From Candidatus Faecousia faecavium (GTDB taxonomy: Bacteria; Bacillota; Clostridia; Oscillospirales; Oscillospiraceae): DNA of 64,000 bases. The stretch is taken from NCBI GenBank assembly GCA_018712645.1, contig DVGO01000013.1, positions 1 through 64,000 on the forward strand, in the 5' to 3' direction. The notes beneath the pieces were generated by a model. It was given only the letters and a program-made list of their open reading frames with translations. It did no database searches and was not told the origin of the DNA. Both the position numbers and the translations under genes were made by a program. Position 1 is the stretch's first letter. Every line of letters starts with the position of its first letter. Below, piece after piece: positions 1 to 7,661 of this stretch.

Positions 1-59
1 TTTTGCAGCCAGGTGCCTTTTTTCAAAAAAGCTGGTATAATAGCTTCCGAGGTGATCCC

Positions 60-1121
60 ATGCAGTTTTTTCCCCTGAAACTTTCCGACGGCATTTTTAC
101 CTTGCTGACACTGATTGCCACCTTCTTTGTCAATCTGGTTTTGCAGAAGCTGTTTGATACCCAGAGCCTGATTCCCATGATTTTTGTGCTGGGGGTATTT
201 CTGGTTTCCTGGCGCACCCAGGGATATTTCTGGGGCATTGCCGCTTCCTTGGTCAGCGTGCTGGCGGTGAATTTTGCTTTTACTTACCCGTACTGGGCCT
301 TTGATCTGATTTCTCCGGAGTGCATTGCCTCTGCTGTGGTGATGCTGGTGGTGGCCATAATGACCGGCACCCTGACCACCCAGCTGAAACGCCAGGAAAA
401 GCTGAAGGCCGAAGCGGAGACCGAACGGATGCGGGGCAATCTGCTCCGGGCAGTATCCCACGATCTGCGCACCCCCCTGACCGCCATTTACGGTGCCTGC
501 TCGGCCATGCGGGAAAATTACGATTCCTTCTCCCGGGAGAAACACCTGCAAATGCTGGAAGGGGTCTCCAACGATGCCCAGTGGCTGGTGCGGATGGTGG
601 AGAATCTGCTCTCCATCACCCGGATTGATTCCGGCACGGTGCAGCTGAAAATGAAAAGCACGGTGCTGGAAGAGCTGATCGACGATGTGCTGGTGAAATT
701 TTACAAGCACTATCCCAACCAGCCGGTAGAGGTTACGCTGCCGGAAGAGTTCATTCTGATTCCCATGGATGCTATGCTCATTGAGCAGGTGCTGATGAAT
801 CTGCTGGAAAATGCTGTGCTCCACGGAGAGGGGATGCAGCATCTGTGGCTGAACGTGGATGTGAAAGGCAGCCAGGCCATTTTCCGGGTGGAAGATGACG
901 GCAAAGGCATTGACCCCCAGCGGATGGGCCAGCTGTTTACCACCCAGCTGTCCGGCCAGGCCCCTACGGACACCAGCCGCAGCAGCATGGGCATCGGATT
1001 AAGCGTCTGCGACACCATTGTCCGGGCCCATGGCTCCCGGATTTACGCCCAGAACCGTCCCCAAGGCGGTGCGGCATTCTATTTTGCACTGGAAATGGAG
1101 GAAGAAAACCGTGTCGAATAA
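60..1121 (+). CDS. KdpD-like sensor histidine kinase (short form)
   Basis: Membrane sensor kinase of 353 residues that would phosphorylate the response regulator encoded next. Residues about 10-105 hold several hydrophobic segments typical of the DUF4118 membrane region of KdpD. Then follow the H-box SHDLRTPLT (His near 134), an N-box NLLENAVLHG, and the ATP-binding boxes DDGKGI and GIGLSV. The long N-terminal KdpD and universal-stress sensor domains are absent, so this is a short KdpD-like protein, not full KdpD. I chose ATG 60 because GAGGTG lies 5 nt upstream; a TTG at position 3 is in frame but has no visible Shine-Dalgarno. The gene overlaps the regulator by 11 nt. No kdpFABC genes are in view, but the left flank is outside the window. 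Confidence 0.85.
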   Translation: MQFFPLKLSDGIFTLLTLIATFFVNLVLQKLFDTQSLIPMIFVLGVFLVSWRTQGYFWGIAASLVSVLAVNFAFTYPYWAFDLISPECIASAVVMLVVAIMTGTLTTQLKRQEKLKAEAETERMRGNLLRAVSHDLRTPLTAIYGACSAMRENYDSFSREKHLQMLEGVSNDAQWLVRMVENLLSITRIDSGTVQLKMKSTVLEELIDDVLVKFYKHYPNQPVEVTLPEEFILIPMDAMLIEQVLMNLLENAVLHGEGMQHLWLNVDVKGSQAIFRVEDDGKGIDPQRMGQLFTTQLSGQAPTDTSRSSMGIGLSVCDTIVRAHGSRIYAQNRPQGGAAFYFALEMEEENRVE

Positions 1122-1812
1122 TAAATACAAAGTTCTGGTTGTGGAGGATGACCACAACATTGCCAGCTTTATCCAGGCTATTCTGGAGGCCAACGATTTT
1201 CAGGTGCTTACTGCCCAGCGCTGCCGGCAGGGAATGCTGATGGTAAATTCCCACATGCCGGATCTGGTGGTGCTGGATCTGGGTCTGCCGGACCTGGACG
1301 GGGAGGAATTTATCCGGGTAGTCCGCCAGGACAGTATGGTGCCCATTCTGGTGCTTTCTGCCCGGAGCGAGGAACAGGACAAGGTTTCCGCCCTGGATCT
1401 GGGAGCCAATGACTACATTACCAAGCCCTTCGGCACCGCCGAGCTGCTGGCCCGGGTCCGGGCCGCCCTGCGGGTGAGCCGGCACCGGCTTGAGGCCGCC
1501 GCCTCCAGCGGCACCTTTGCGGTGGATGATCTGCTGATTGATTATGACCGCCGCCAGGTTACCGTAGGGGGAAAGCTGGTGCATCTGACCCAGACGGAAT
1601 TCAACATTCTGGCCCTGCTGAGTCAGCACACCGGAAAAGTGATGACCTATTCCGCCATTATCCGCTCCATCTGGGGGGCCATGGACGATGGCAGCATCAA
1701 AAAGCTCCAGGTGAATATGGCCAACATCCGCAAGAAACTGGGCTGCCGCCCGGGAGACAACCGCTACGTCACCAACGAATTGGGCGTAGGCTACCGGATG
1801 CTGGATGAATAG
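1111..1812 (+). CDS. OmpR/KdpE-family response regulator
   Basis: DNA-binding response regulator of 233 residues, partner of the kinase it overlaps. The N-terminal receiver domain shows the acidic pair at residues 13-14 (VVEDD), the phosphoacceptor Asp near 56 in VVLDLGLPD and the conserved Lys in ITKPFG. The C-terminal winged helix (about residues 130-233) ends in GVGYRM, as in the OmpR/PhoB group. The start is GTG 1111, with GGAGG 9 nt upstream inside the kinase gene; longer in-frame starts would add unrelated residues before the receiver domain. Overlap and order indicate translational coupling. KdpE-like is the best label, but the target genes are not visible. Confidence 0.88.
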   Translation: MSNNKYKVLVVEDDHNIASFIQAILEANDFQVLTAQRCRQGMLMVNSHMPDLVVLDLGLPDLDGEEFIRVVRQDSMVPILVLSARSEEQDKVSALDLGANDYITKPFGTAELLARVRAALRVSRHRLEAAASSGTFAVDDLLIDYDRRQVTVGGKLVHLTQTEFNILALLSQHTGKVMTYSAIIRSIWGAMDDGSIKKLQVNMANIRKKLGCRPGDNRYVTNELGVGYRMLDE

Positions 1813-1815
1813 AAA

Positions 1816-1850
1816 ATTCCCGCAGCTTACGCTGCGGGAATCATTTTTTA
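1816..1850 (+). terminator. Rho-independent terminator after the KdpDE-like pair
   Basis: An 11-bp perfect stem (1816-1826 with 1831-1841, loop TTAC) is followed by a T-rich stretch. It lies between convergent genes and may serve both strands. Confidence 0.8.
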
Positions 1851-1856
1851 CCGATT

Positions 1857-3161
1857 TTATACGCCGTAAACCAGCCAGATATAGATGTAGGCGGGAATGA
1901 CCGCGGAGAGGGTGAAGGGGATACCGATGCGGAAGAAATCCTTGTTTGCCACTTCGTAGCCTTCCCGGCGGAGAATGCCGATGGCGGTAATGTTGGCGGA
2001 AGCGCCGATGGGGGTGATGTTGCCGCCCAGGGTAGCGCCGGAGAGCAGGCCGAAGTACAGGGGGATACCCACCAGCACCGGGTCCACACCCAGACCGGGG
2101 GCCAACTGGGCAGCCAGGCCGCCGATGACGGGAATCATGGTTGCCACATAGGGGATGTTGTCAATAAAGGCGGAAATCAGCACGGAAGCCCAGACAATGA
2201 TGGTAAACATCAGCAGCAGGTTGCCGCCGCCCAGCTTGGCCAGCAGTCCAGCCAGAGCATCGATGACGCCCATGTTGGAAATGCCGCCGATCATCAGAAA
2301 CAGTCCCACCAGCAGGCCCAAGGTTTCAAAGTCAATGGCCTTCAGCGGGCCAACCACGGACTCCACAGTCTTATTGCGCAGGTAGTTGTAAATCAGACCC
2401 ACCACCAGCAAAGAGCAGCAGATGATGCCGTTGATTTCCGCGGGCAGGTTCCAGCTGTCGGGAGCGAAGGAGGCACAAATCAGCAGACCGATGGCACCCA
2501 GCAACAGGAAGGTGGGAACATAGTCGGAAACCTCGGTCAGGGAAGCAGCCTTGGGAATCTGGCCCTTTTCCTTCCGGAAAATCCAGTAGACAATGCAGGC
2601 AGACAGCACAGCTCCCAGTTCCACGGCAAAGAAGATGGAGGGCTTGCCGAAGTACCAGAAGAAGTCCATAAAGCTCATGTTCAGAGCAGAGCCCAGCATA
2701 ATGGCGGTGGTGTCACCTACCAGAGTCGCGGCGCCCTGGAGGTTGGAGGAAACAGCGATGGCAACGAGAATGGGGATGGGATTGGTTTTCAGCTTCTTGC
2801 AGATTTCCAAAGCCACCGGCGCCACCATCAGCACCGTTGCCACGTTGTCCACAAAGGCAGAGATCACACCAGCAAACAGGGACAGGCACACCGCCGCCCA
2901 CTGAATGGTGGGAACTTTGGCCATAATCATATCAGCCAGGCGCTCGGGCATGTGGCTGTCAATAAACAGCTGCACCAGACCCATGGTGCCGCCGATCATC
3001 AGCAGAACGTTAAAGTCCAGAGAGGGAATAATATCGCCCAGCGGCAGCATACCGGTAACGATAAAAATCAGACCGGAGCACAGGGCGATGTAGGGACGGT
3101 ATTTGCTGAATGTCAGCATGAGGACATAGGTTGCGGCGAACAGTAAGATGGCAGGGATCAT
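1857..3161 (-). CDS. ArsB/NhaD-type (SLC13-like) ion transporter
   Basis: Polytopic inner-membrane transporter of 434 residues with about 11-12 hydrophobic segments. Two internally related halves each carry the family hallmark, SAFVDNVATVLMVAP in the first and SAFIDNIPYVATMIP in the second. A GATLGGNITPIGASANI loop lies near the C-terminus. These fit the ArsB/NhaD (ion transporter) superfamily, which moves arsenite, Na+/H+ or dicarboxylates; the substrate cannot be read from sequence. ATG 3161 follows an AAAGGA-type Shine-Dalgarno. It is transcribed alone from the promoter at 3195-3223. Being next to a sodium-pump decarboxylase subunit suggests Na+ coupling, but that is inference. Confidence 0.85.
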   Translation of the reverse strand: MIPAILLFAATYVLMLTFSKYRPYIALCSGLIFIVTGMLPLGDIIPSLDFNVLLMIGGTMGLVQLFIDSHMPERLADMIMAKVPTIQWAAVCLSLFAGVISAFVDNVATVLMVAPVALEICKKLKTNPIPILVAIAVSSNLQGAATLVGDTTAIMLGSALNMSFMDFFWYFGKPSIFFAVELGAVLSACIVYWIFRKEKGQIPKAASLTEVSDYVPTFLLLGAIGLLICASFAPDSWNLPAEINGIICCSLLVVGLIYNYLRNKTVESVVGPLKAIDFETLGLLVGLFLMIGGISNMGVIDALAGLLAKLGGGNLLLMFTIIVWASVLISAFIDNIPYVATMIPVIGGLAAQLAPGLGVDPVLVGIPLYFGLLSGATLGGNITPIGASANITAIGILRREGYEVANKDFFRIGIPFTLSAVIPAYIYIWLVYGV

Positions 3162-3194
3162 TTCTCATTTCCTTTCGTTATGCAATATCGCTTT

Positions 3195-3223
3195 ATTATA
3201 CCGAGGCGCCCTTTTCTGGTAAA
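3195..3223 (-). promoter_or_regulatory. Sigma-A promoter of the ion transporter gene
   Basis: On the minus strand, TTTACC (3218-3223) and a perfect TATAAT (3195-3200) are separated by 17 nt, about 34 nt upstream of the start codon at 3161. Confidence 0.7.
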
Positions 3224-3256
3224 GAGCAGCAGCGGCAAAGATTCAGTTAAGAATCA

Positions 3257-3282
3257 GTAAGGAGGGCTTTCGCCCTCCTTAC
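3257..3282 (-). terminator. Hairpin terminating the oadB/oadG-like unit
   Basis: An 11-bp perfect stem with a 4-nt loop lies 4 nt past the stop of the small OadG-like gene. Its T tract on the minus strand is weak, so it may be an inefficient terminator. Confidence 0.6.
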
Positions 3283-3286
3283 AGTT

Positions 3287-3418
3287 TTATTTACCCTCGG
3301 TCAGCTTGTTCAGCAGGCTGACAACTGCAATGATCACGCCGGTGACAATGAAGATGCCCAGCATGCCATTGCCCATAATGGGCAGGGCTTCCATCAAATA
3401 ATCAAGATGCAGCTGCAT
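3287..3418 (-). CDS. Mini OadG-like decarboxylase gamma subunit (43 aa)
   Basis: A 43-residue ORF reads out as a single membrane helix preceded by a short polar segment and followed by the sequence LLNKL. The core GMLGIFIVTGVIIAVVSLLN resembles the membrane anchor of OadG/MmdD gamma subunits of sodium-pump decarboxylases. Those subunits assemble the beta subunit with the carboxyltransferase and biotin carrier. The ATG at 3418 lies 4 nt after the oadB stop codon. Its Shine-Dalgarno AGGAGG is embedded in the last codons of oadB, so it is translationally coupled. Usual gamma subunits are longer and have a variable C-terminal tail, so this would be a minimal version. Functional assignment rests mainly on position. 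Confidence 0.7.
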   Translation of the reverse strand: MQLHLDYLMEALPIMGNGMLGIFIVTGVIIAVVSLLNKLTEGK

Positions 3419-3422
3419 AACA

Positions 3423-4520
3423 TTAACCTCCTACCAAAGCCAGGATCAGGCCGCCGGCAATAACGGAGGCGATCTGACCGGAAACGTTGACGCCGATGGA
3501 GTGCATCAGCAGGAAATTCTGGTTGTCCTCCTCCAGGCCCAGCTTATGTACCACACGGGCAGACATGGGGAAGGCGGAAATACCGGCAGCGCCGATCATG
3601 GGGTTGATCTTCTCCTTGACGAACAGGTTCATGATCTTGGCGATCATCACGCCGCCGAAGGTGTCCACAATGAAGGCAACCAGGCCCAGGCCCATAATCA
3701 GCAGGGTCTCAAAGCGCAGGAATTCTTCTGCGCTCATCCGGGAAGCGATGGTGATGCCCAGCAGAATGGTAATCAGGTTTGCCAGCACATTCTGAGCGGT
3801 CTCAGACAGGGAGTTCAGCACGCCGCACTCCCGGATCAGGTTGCCGAACATCAGGAAGCCGATCAGGACAACGGCATCGGGAGCCACCAGGCCCACAATG
3901 ATGGTAACCACAATGGGGAAGAGGATCTTGGTCCGCTTGGACACGGGCTTGCCCTTATACTGCATCCGGATCTTCCGTTCGGCCTTGGTGGTGCACAGCT
4001 TGATGATGGGCGGCTGCACCATGGGAACCAGAGCCATGTAGGAATAGGCGGCCACCATGATGGCAGCAGTATAGTTGGACTTGAGCATCTGGGAGACGAA
4101 AATCGAGGTGGGGCCGTCGGCAGCGCCGATGATGGCAATGGAAGCAGCATCATTGAGCTGGAATCCGAACAGGGAAGCCATGCACAATGTGAAGAAAATA
4201 CCGAACTGGGCCGCTGCGCCGAAAATCATCAGCTTGGGGTTGGTCAGCAGGGGCTGGAAATCGATCATGGCGCCGATGCCGATGAACAGCAGCAGCGGGA
4301 ACAGCTCGTGCTGGTTGATGCCGATTTCAAACAGGTGCTCAATCACTGCCGCAGCGCCGGAGTTGGGCAGGTTTACCAGGATGGCGCCGAAGCCCATAGG
4401 CAGCAGCAGGGTCGGTTCCATCTCCTTGACGATGGCCAGATAGATCAGCACACCGCCGATGACCCACATGACCATTTGCTGCCATGTGATGTCATACAGA
4501 TTCTGAATCAATACTTCCAT
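3423..4520 (-). CDS. oadB: Sodium ion-translocating decarboxylase beta subunit
   Basis: Integral membrane protein of 365 residues from the OadB/MmdB/GcdB family. It couples decarboxylation of carboxybiotin to Na+ export. The diagnostic stretch GIGAMIDFQPLLTNPKLMIFGAAAQFGIF and the later IIGAADGPTSIFV, with the conserved Asp thought to bind Na+, are both present. Many hydrophobic segments span the whole protein. GGAGG precedes ATG 4520. No carboxyltransferase alpha subunit or biotin carrier lies in this window, so the substrate acid (oxaloacetate, methylmalonyl-CoA or glutaconyl-CoA) is unknown. A minus-strand TATAAT sits at 4554-4559, but no well-spaced -35 accompanies it. Confidence 0.9.
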   Translation of the reverse strand: MEVLIQNLYDITWQQMVMWVIGGVLIYLAIVKEMEPTLLLPMGFGAILVNLPNSGAAAVIEHLFEIGINQHELFPLLLFIGIGAMIDFQPLLTNPKLMIFGAAAQFGIFFTLCMASLFGFQLNDAASIAIIGAADGPTSIFVSQMLKSNYTAAIMVAAYSYMALVPMVQPPIIKLCTTKAERKIRMQYKGKPVSKRTKILFPIVVTIIVGLVAPDAVVLIGFLMFGNLIRECGVLNSLSETAQNVLANLITILLGITIASRMSAEEFLRFETLLIMGLGLVAFIVDTFGGVMIAKIMNLFVKEKINPMIGAAGISAFPMSARVVHKLGLEEDNQNFLLMHSIGVNVSGQIASVIAGGLILALVGG

Positions 4521-4734
4521 AGTTTCCTCCGTTTGTCAAAATATAACGAAAACATTATAGCGCCCCCCTGGTAAAGATAGGGTAAAACTTTTGGCCCTTC
4601 TACAATTTTTTCTTGCTCTTATCTCTGCACCCTTCCTTTTTTCTTTTGCGGACAATGATGCACAGACAGCGGACAGTTGCGGCAGGTGATGGAGATTTTG
4701 CCCCATTCCTTGCAAATTTTCGTCACTTTACAGC

Positions 4735-4763
4735 TTGACCCTGTAGAAAAGCTATGCTAAAAT
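4735..4763 (+). promoter_or_regulatory. Sigma-A promoter for the YitT-family gene
   Basis: TTGACC (4735-4740) is separated from TAAAAT (4758-4763) by exactly 17 nt. The rest of the 4521-4829 intergenic stretch shows only the minus-strand -10-like element of oadB and no RNA gene that I recognise. Confidence 0.72.
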
Positions 4764-4829
4764 TTATGATTAAGAAACGGAATGTTTTGTATCTTTCCAA
4801 TTTTTTCTTTTATCCTGGGAGCATATGGT

Positions 4830-5750
4830 ATGCATACTGCAAAAAAGATCTGGACCTATCTTGTCATTGCCTTCGTCGCTCTGTTGGGCGCAGTGAATTA
4901 CGAGCTGTTCGTCTTTCCCAACCAATTCGCCCCGGCGGGTCTGAATGGTATCTGCACCATGATTCAGCACATCACCGGCATCAGCGTGGGTTATCTGAGC
5001 CTGTTCATCAATATCCCGCTGGCACTGTGGTGCTACTATGAAGTGAGCAAGCCCTTGGCAGTGCGCAGTATGGTGTATGTGGTGGTTTTCTCCGTGGGCT
5101 TGCTGCTGTTGGAAAAAATCGACATCTCCGCCATTGCATATTCCACCGACAGCGGCACCAGCAAAATTCTGGGACCCATGGTGGCCGGCATCATCCAGGG
5201 CTTTGTCTATTCCATTTTGGTGAAAGCCAGCGCCTACACCGGTGGCACGGATTTCATTTCTGCCATTGTCCACAAGCGCAGCCCGGAGAAATCCTTCTTC
5301 AGTATGAGCTTCGCCATTAACTCCTTCATCGCCATCAGCAGCTACTTTGTCTATGGATTCCAGATGGAGCCGGTGATTCTGTGCATCCTGTACTGCTTCC
5401 TGTCCTCCACCGTGGGTGAGCGGCTGATGAAGTCCGGCCGGGAGGCCATCTCCTTTGAAATCATTACCGACTATCCCGAGGACATTTCCAAGGAGCTGAT
5501 TAACAATCTGCACCATTCCACCACTTTGATTCCCGCCAAGGGCATGTACTCCGGCCGGGAAACCAGCGTGCTGATCTGTGTGGTGAACAAAACCCAGGCT
5601 CCGGCGGTTGCCCGGATTGTCCGCAAATACCCCCATACCTTCGCCATTGTGGACCCGGTCAGCGAGATTCTGGGCAACTTCAAGCACTTGAGCAGTGACG
5701 GCAAGGTTGTCCGGGAAGTGTTGGACGCAGGTGACGGTGAAACGTTGTAA
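4830..5750 (+). CDS. YitT-family membrane protein (DUF161/DUF2179)
   Basis: Membrane protein of 306 residues from ATG 4830. Five to six hydrophobic segments fill residues about 1-200, followed by a soluble C-terminal DUF2179-like domain from about 210 (EIITDYPEDISKELIN onward) ending near 290. The conserved glycine-rich AYTGGTDFIS motif of YitT proteins is present. The family is common and multicopy in Firmicutes; its transport role is unsettled. I prefer ATG 4830, with GGGAGC upstream, over an in-frame ATG at 4782 that would leave almost no leader after the 4735-4763 promoter. It lies 40 nt before guaB in the same direction, with no terminator between them. Confidence 0.82.
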   Translation: MHTAKKIWTYLVIAFVALLGAVNYELFVFPNQFAPAGLNGICTMIQHITGISVGYLSLFINIPLALWCYYEVSKPLAVRSMVYVVVFSVGLLLLEKIDISAIAYSTDSGTSKILGPMVAGIIQGFVYSILVKASAYTGGTDFISAIVHKRSPEKSFFSMSFAINSFIAISSYFVYGFQMEPVILCILYCFLSSTVGERLMKSGREAISFEIITDYPEDISKELINNLHHSTTLIPAKGMYSGRETSVLICVVNKTQAPAVARIVRKYPHTFAIVDPVSEILGNFKHLSSDGKVVREVLDAGDGETL

Positions 5751-5790
5751 GCTTTTTTCAAATCTATATATATATTAGGAGGAACTACCC

Positions 5791-7296
5791 ATGGCGTACT
5801 ATTATCCGGAACCCAGTCACACCTTCAGCGAGTATCTGCTGATTCCCGGCTATACCTCTGAAGATTGCATTCCCGATCGTGTCAGCCTGAGAACGCCCCT
5901 GGTCAAGTACCGCAAGGGTGTGGAAGAGCCTGCCCTGTCTTTGAATGTACCCCTGACCTCCGCCGTCATGCAGTCCGTTTCCAACGATACCCTGGCCATT
6001 GCCCTGGCCAAGGAAGGCGGCATCAGCTTTATCTTCGGTTCCCAGACCATTGAGAATCAGGCCGCCATGGTTGCCAAGGTAAAGGGCTACAAGGCCGGCT
6101 TTGTTACCTCCGCTTCCAACCTGACCCCGGATGCCACTTTGGCAGACGTGCTGGAGCTGAAGGCCAAGAAGGGCTTCTCCACCATGGCTATCACCGACGA
6201 CGGCACCGCCAACGGTAAACTCCTGGGCATTGTCACCAGCCGTGACTACCGGGTTTCCCGGATGAGCGCCGACGAGAAGGTCCGGGATTTCATGACTCCC
6301 CGGGAAAAGCTGATTACTGCTCCCGCTTCCACCACGCTGAAGGAAGCCAACGACATTATCTGGGAGCACAAGCTCAACAGTCTGCCCATTGTGGATGAAA
6401 ACGATCACCTGATGTACTTCGTATTCCGCAAGGACTACTCTTCCCACAAGGAAAATCCCCTGGAACTGTTGGACAGCAAGAAGCGCTACCTGGTAGGCGC
6501 GGGCATCAACACCCGGGACTACGCCACCCGGATTCCTGCTCTGCTGGAGGCCGGCGCAGATGTGCTGGTCATCGACTCCTCCGAAGGCTACACCTGCTGG
6601 CAGAAAAAGACCATCGAATGGGTTCGTCAGAACTACGGCGACAAGGTCAAAATCGGCGCCGGTAACGTGGTAGACAAGGATGGCTTCCGGTTCCTGGCAG
6701 AGGCCGGTGCGGACTTTGTGAAGGTGGGCATCGGCGGCGGCTCCATCTGCATCACCCGTGAGACCAAGGGCATCGGCCGTGGTCAGGCAACTGCTTTGAT
6801 TGAGGTTGCCGCAGCCCGGGATCAGTACTTCCGTGAGACCGGCATCTATGTGCCCATCTGCTCCGACGGCGGTATTGTCCACGATTACCACATGACCCTG
6901 GCTCTGGCTATGGGCGCAGACTTCCTGATGCTGGGCCGGTACTTTGCCCGGTTCGACGAAAGCCCCACCAACAAGGTGATGATCAACGGCGCTTATATGA
7001 AGGAGTACTGGGGCGAAGGCTCCAACCGTGCCCGGAACTGGCAGCGCTACGACCTGGGCGGCTCCGCCAAGCTGAGCTTCGAAGAGGGCGTTGACTCCTA
7101 CGTCACCTACGCAGGTTCTCTCCACGACAATGTGGAAGCATCCCTGTACAAGGTCAAGTCCACCATGTGCAATGTCGGCGTGACCAACATCCCCGACCTG
7201 CAGCGCGATGCCAAGCTGACGCTGGTTTCCTCTGTCTCCATCGTAGAAGGCGGCGCCCACGACGTGACCCTGCGTTCTACCTCCAATGTAAAATAA
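5791..7296 (+). CDS. guaB: IMP dehydrogenase
   Basis: Cytosolic enzyme of 501 residues that oxidises IMP to XMP with NAD+, the committed step of guanine nucleotide synthesis. The N-terminal barrel shows [12 protein letters not shown] and EGGISFIFG. Two CBS motifs occupy about residues 105-225, for example [12 protein letters not shown] and NSLPIVDEN. The catalytic Cys sits in the loop [12 protein letters not shown]. The downstream SDGGI and [12 protein letters not shown] motifs bind the phosphate. [12 protein letters not shown] and GAGIN replace the more usual GxGxGSICxT and GAAVG, so this belongs to a divergent IMPDH branch. GGAGG precedes ATG 5791, and a strong terminator follows. Confidence 0.93.
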   Translation: MAYYYPEPSHTFSEYLLIPGYTSEDCIPDRVSLRTPLVKYRKGVEEPALSLNVPLTSAVMQSVSNDTLAIALAKEGGISFIFGSQTIENQAAMVAKVKGYKAGFVTSASNLTPDATLADVLELKAKKGFSTMAITDDGTANGKLLGIVTSRDYRVSRMSADEKVRDFMTPREKLITAPASTTLKEANDIIWEHKLNSLPIVDENDHLMYFVFRKDYSSHKENPLELLDSKKRYLVGAGINTRDYATRIPALLEAGADVLVIDSSEGYTCWQKKTIEWVRQNYGDKVKIGAGNVVDKDGFRFLAEAGADFVKVGIGGGSICITRETKGIGRGQATALIEVAAARDQYFRETGIYVPICSDGGIVHDYHMTLALAMGADFLMLGRYFARFDESPTNKVMINGAYMKEYWGEGSNRARNWQRYDLGGSAKLSFEEGVDSYVTYAGSLHDNVEASLYKVKSTMCNVGVTNIPDLQRDAKLTLVSSVSIVEGGAHDVTLRSTSNVK

Positions 7297-7306
7297 ACTA
7301 TGGCAA

Positions 7307-7337
7307 AACCCGGCTGAAGCATCAGCCGGGTTTTTTC
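7307..7337 (+). terminator. Terminator after guaB
   Basis: An 11-bp perfect GC-rich stem (7307-7317 with 7322-7332) is followed by six T residues. Confidence 0.88.
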
Positions 7338-7419
7338 TTTCCACAGTGGGGCGTTTCCTCAGAAGGGTGTGGGGAAAATTCCTCTTCTTTCTGGCGGGGA
7401 ATGGGAATTGTCCGGTTTT

Positions 7420-7445
7420 TATGTAAAGTATAATTCCTTTACATA
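7420..7445. promoter_or_regulatory. 9-bp perfect inverted repeat around a TATAAT
   Basis: TATGTAAAG (7420-7428) and CTTTACATA (7437-7445) form a perfect dyad with an 8-nt centre that contains TATAAT. It looks like an operator over a -10 box. A TTGTCC at 7408-7413 would give a short 15-nt spacer. No gene follows on the plus strand before 7661, so the promoter call is weak. Confidence 0.4.
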
Positions 7446-7485
7446 CTTTTCTGGATTTAATGCTTTTTCTGTGAATTCCGGGGAG

Positions 7486-7561
7486 TTATCCACAGGCTGA
7501 GGCCGATTTTCCCGGAATTTCACTGAATTTTTTCCACATCCTGTGAAAAGACTGTGGAAAA
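7486..7561. other. DnaA-box cluster in the guaB-nfnB intergenic region
   Basis: Within 76 nt there are a perfect TTATCCACA (7486-7494), a TTTTCCACA (7530-7538), an inverted TGTGGAAAA (7553-7561) and a near-match TGTGAAAAG in between. The whole 7297-7661 gap holds no gene that I can support. It contains the guaB terminator, the inverted repeat at 7420-7445, this cluster and the nfnB terminator. It lies about 14 kb left of oriC. Confidence 0.6.
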
Positions 7562-7616
7562 ACGGCTTTTTTCACTACCCCCCTGTGGGATTCTAGCTCG
7601 ACCTATTCTGAAGGCA

Positions 7617-7656
7617 AAAAAATTCCACAGCCTCTTACAAGGCTGTGGAATTTTTT
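7617..7656 (-). terminator. Terminator after nfnB
   Basis: A perfect 12-bp stem (7621-7632 with 7641-7652) is flanked by A/T runs. On the minus strand it ends in a long T tract. Confidence 0.85.
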
Positions 7657-7661
7657 ATCGT

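Noticed and set aside
60-1812. Full KdpD/KdpE potassium system
   Set aside because: The kinase lacks the KdpD N-terminal sensor and no kdpFABC gene is visible, so only KdpDE-like is claimed.
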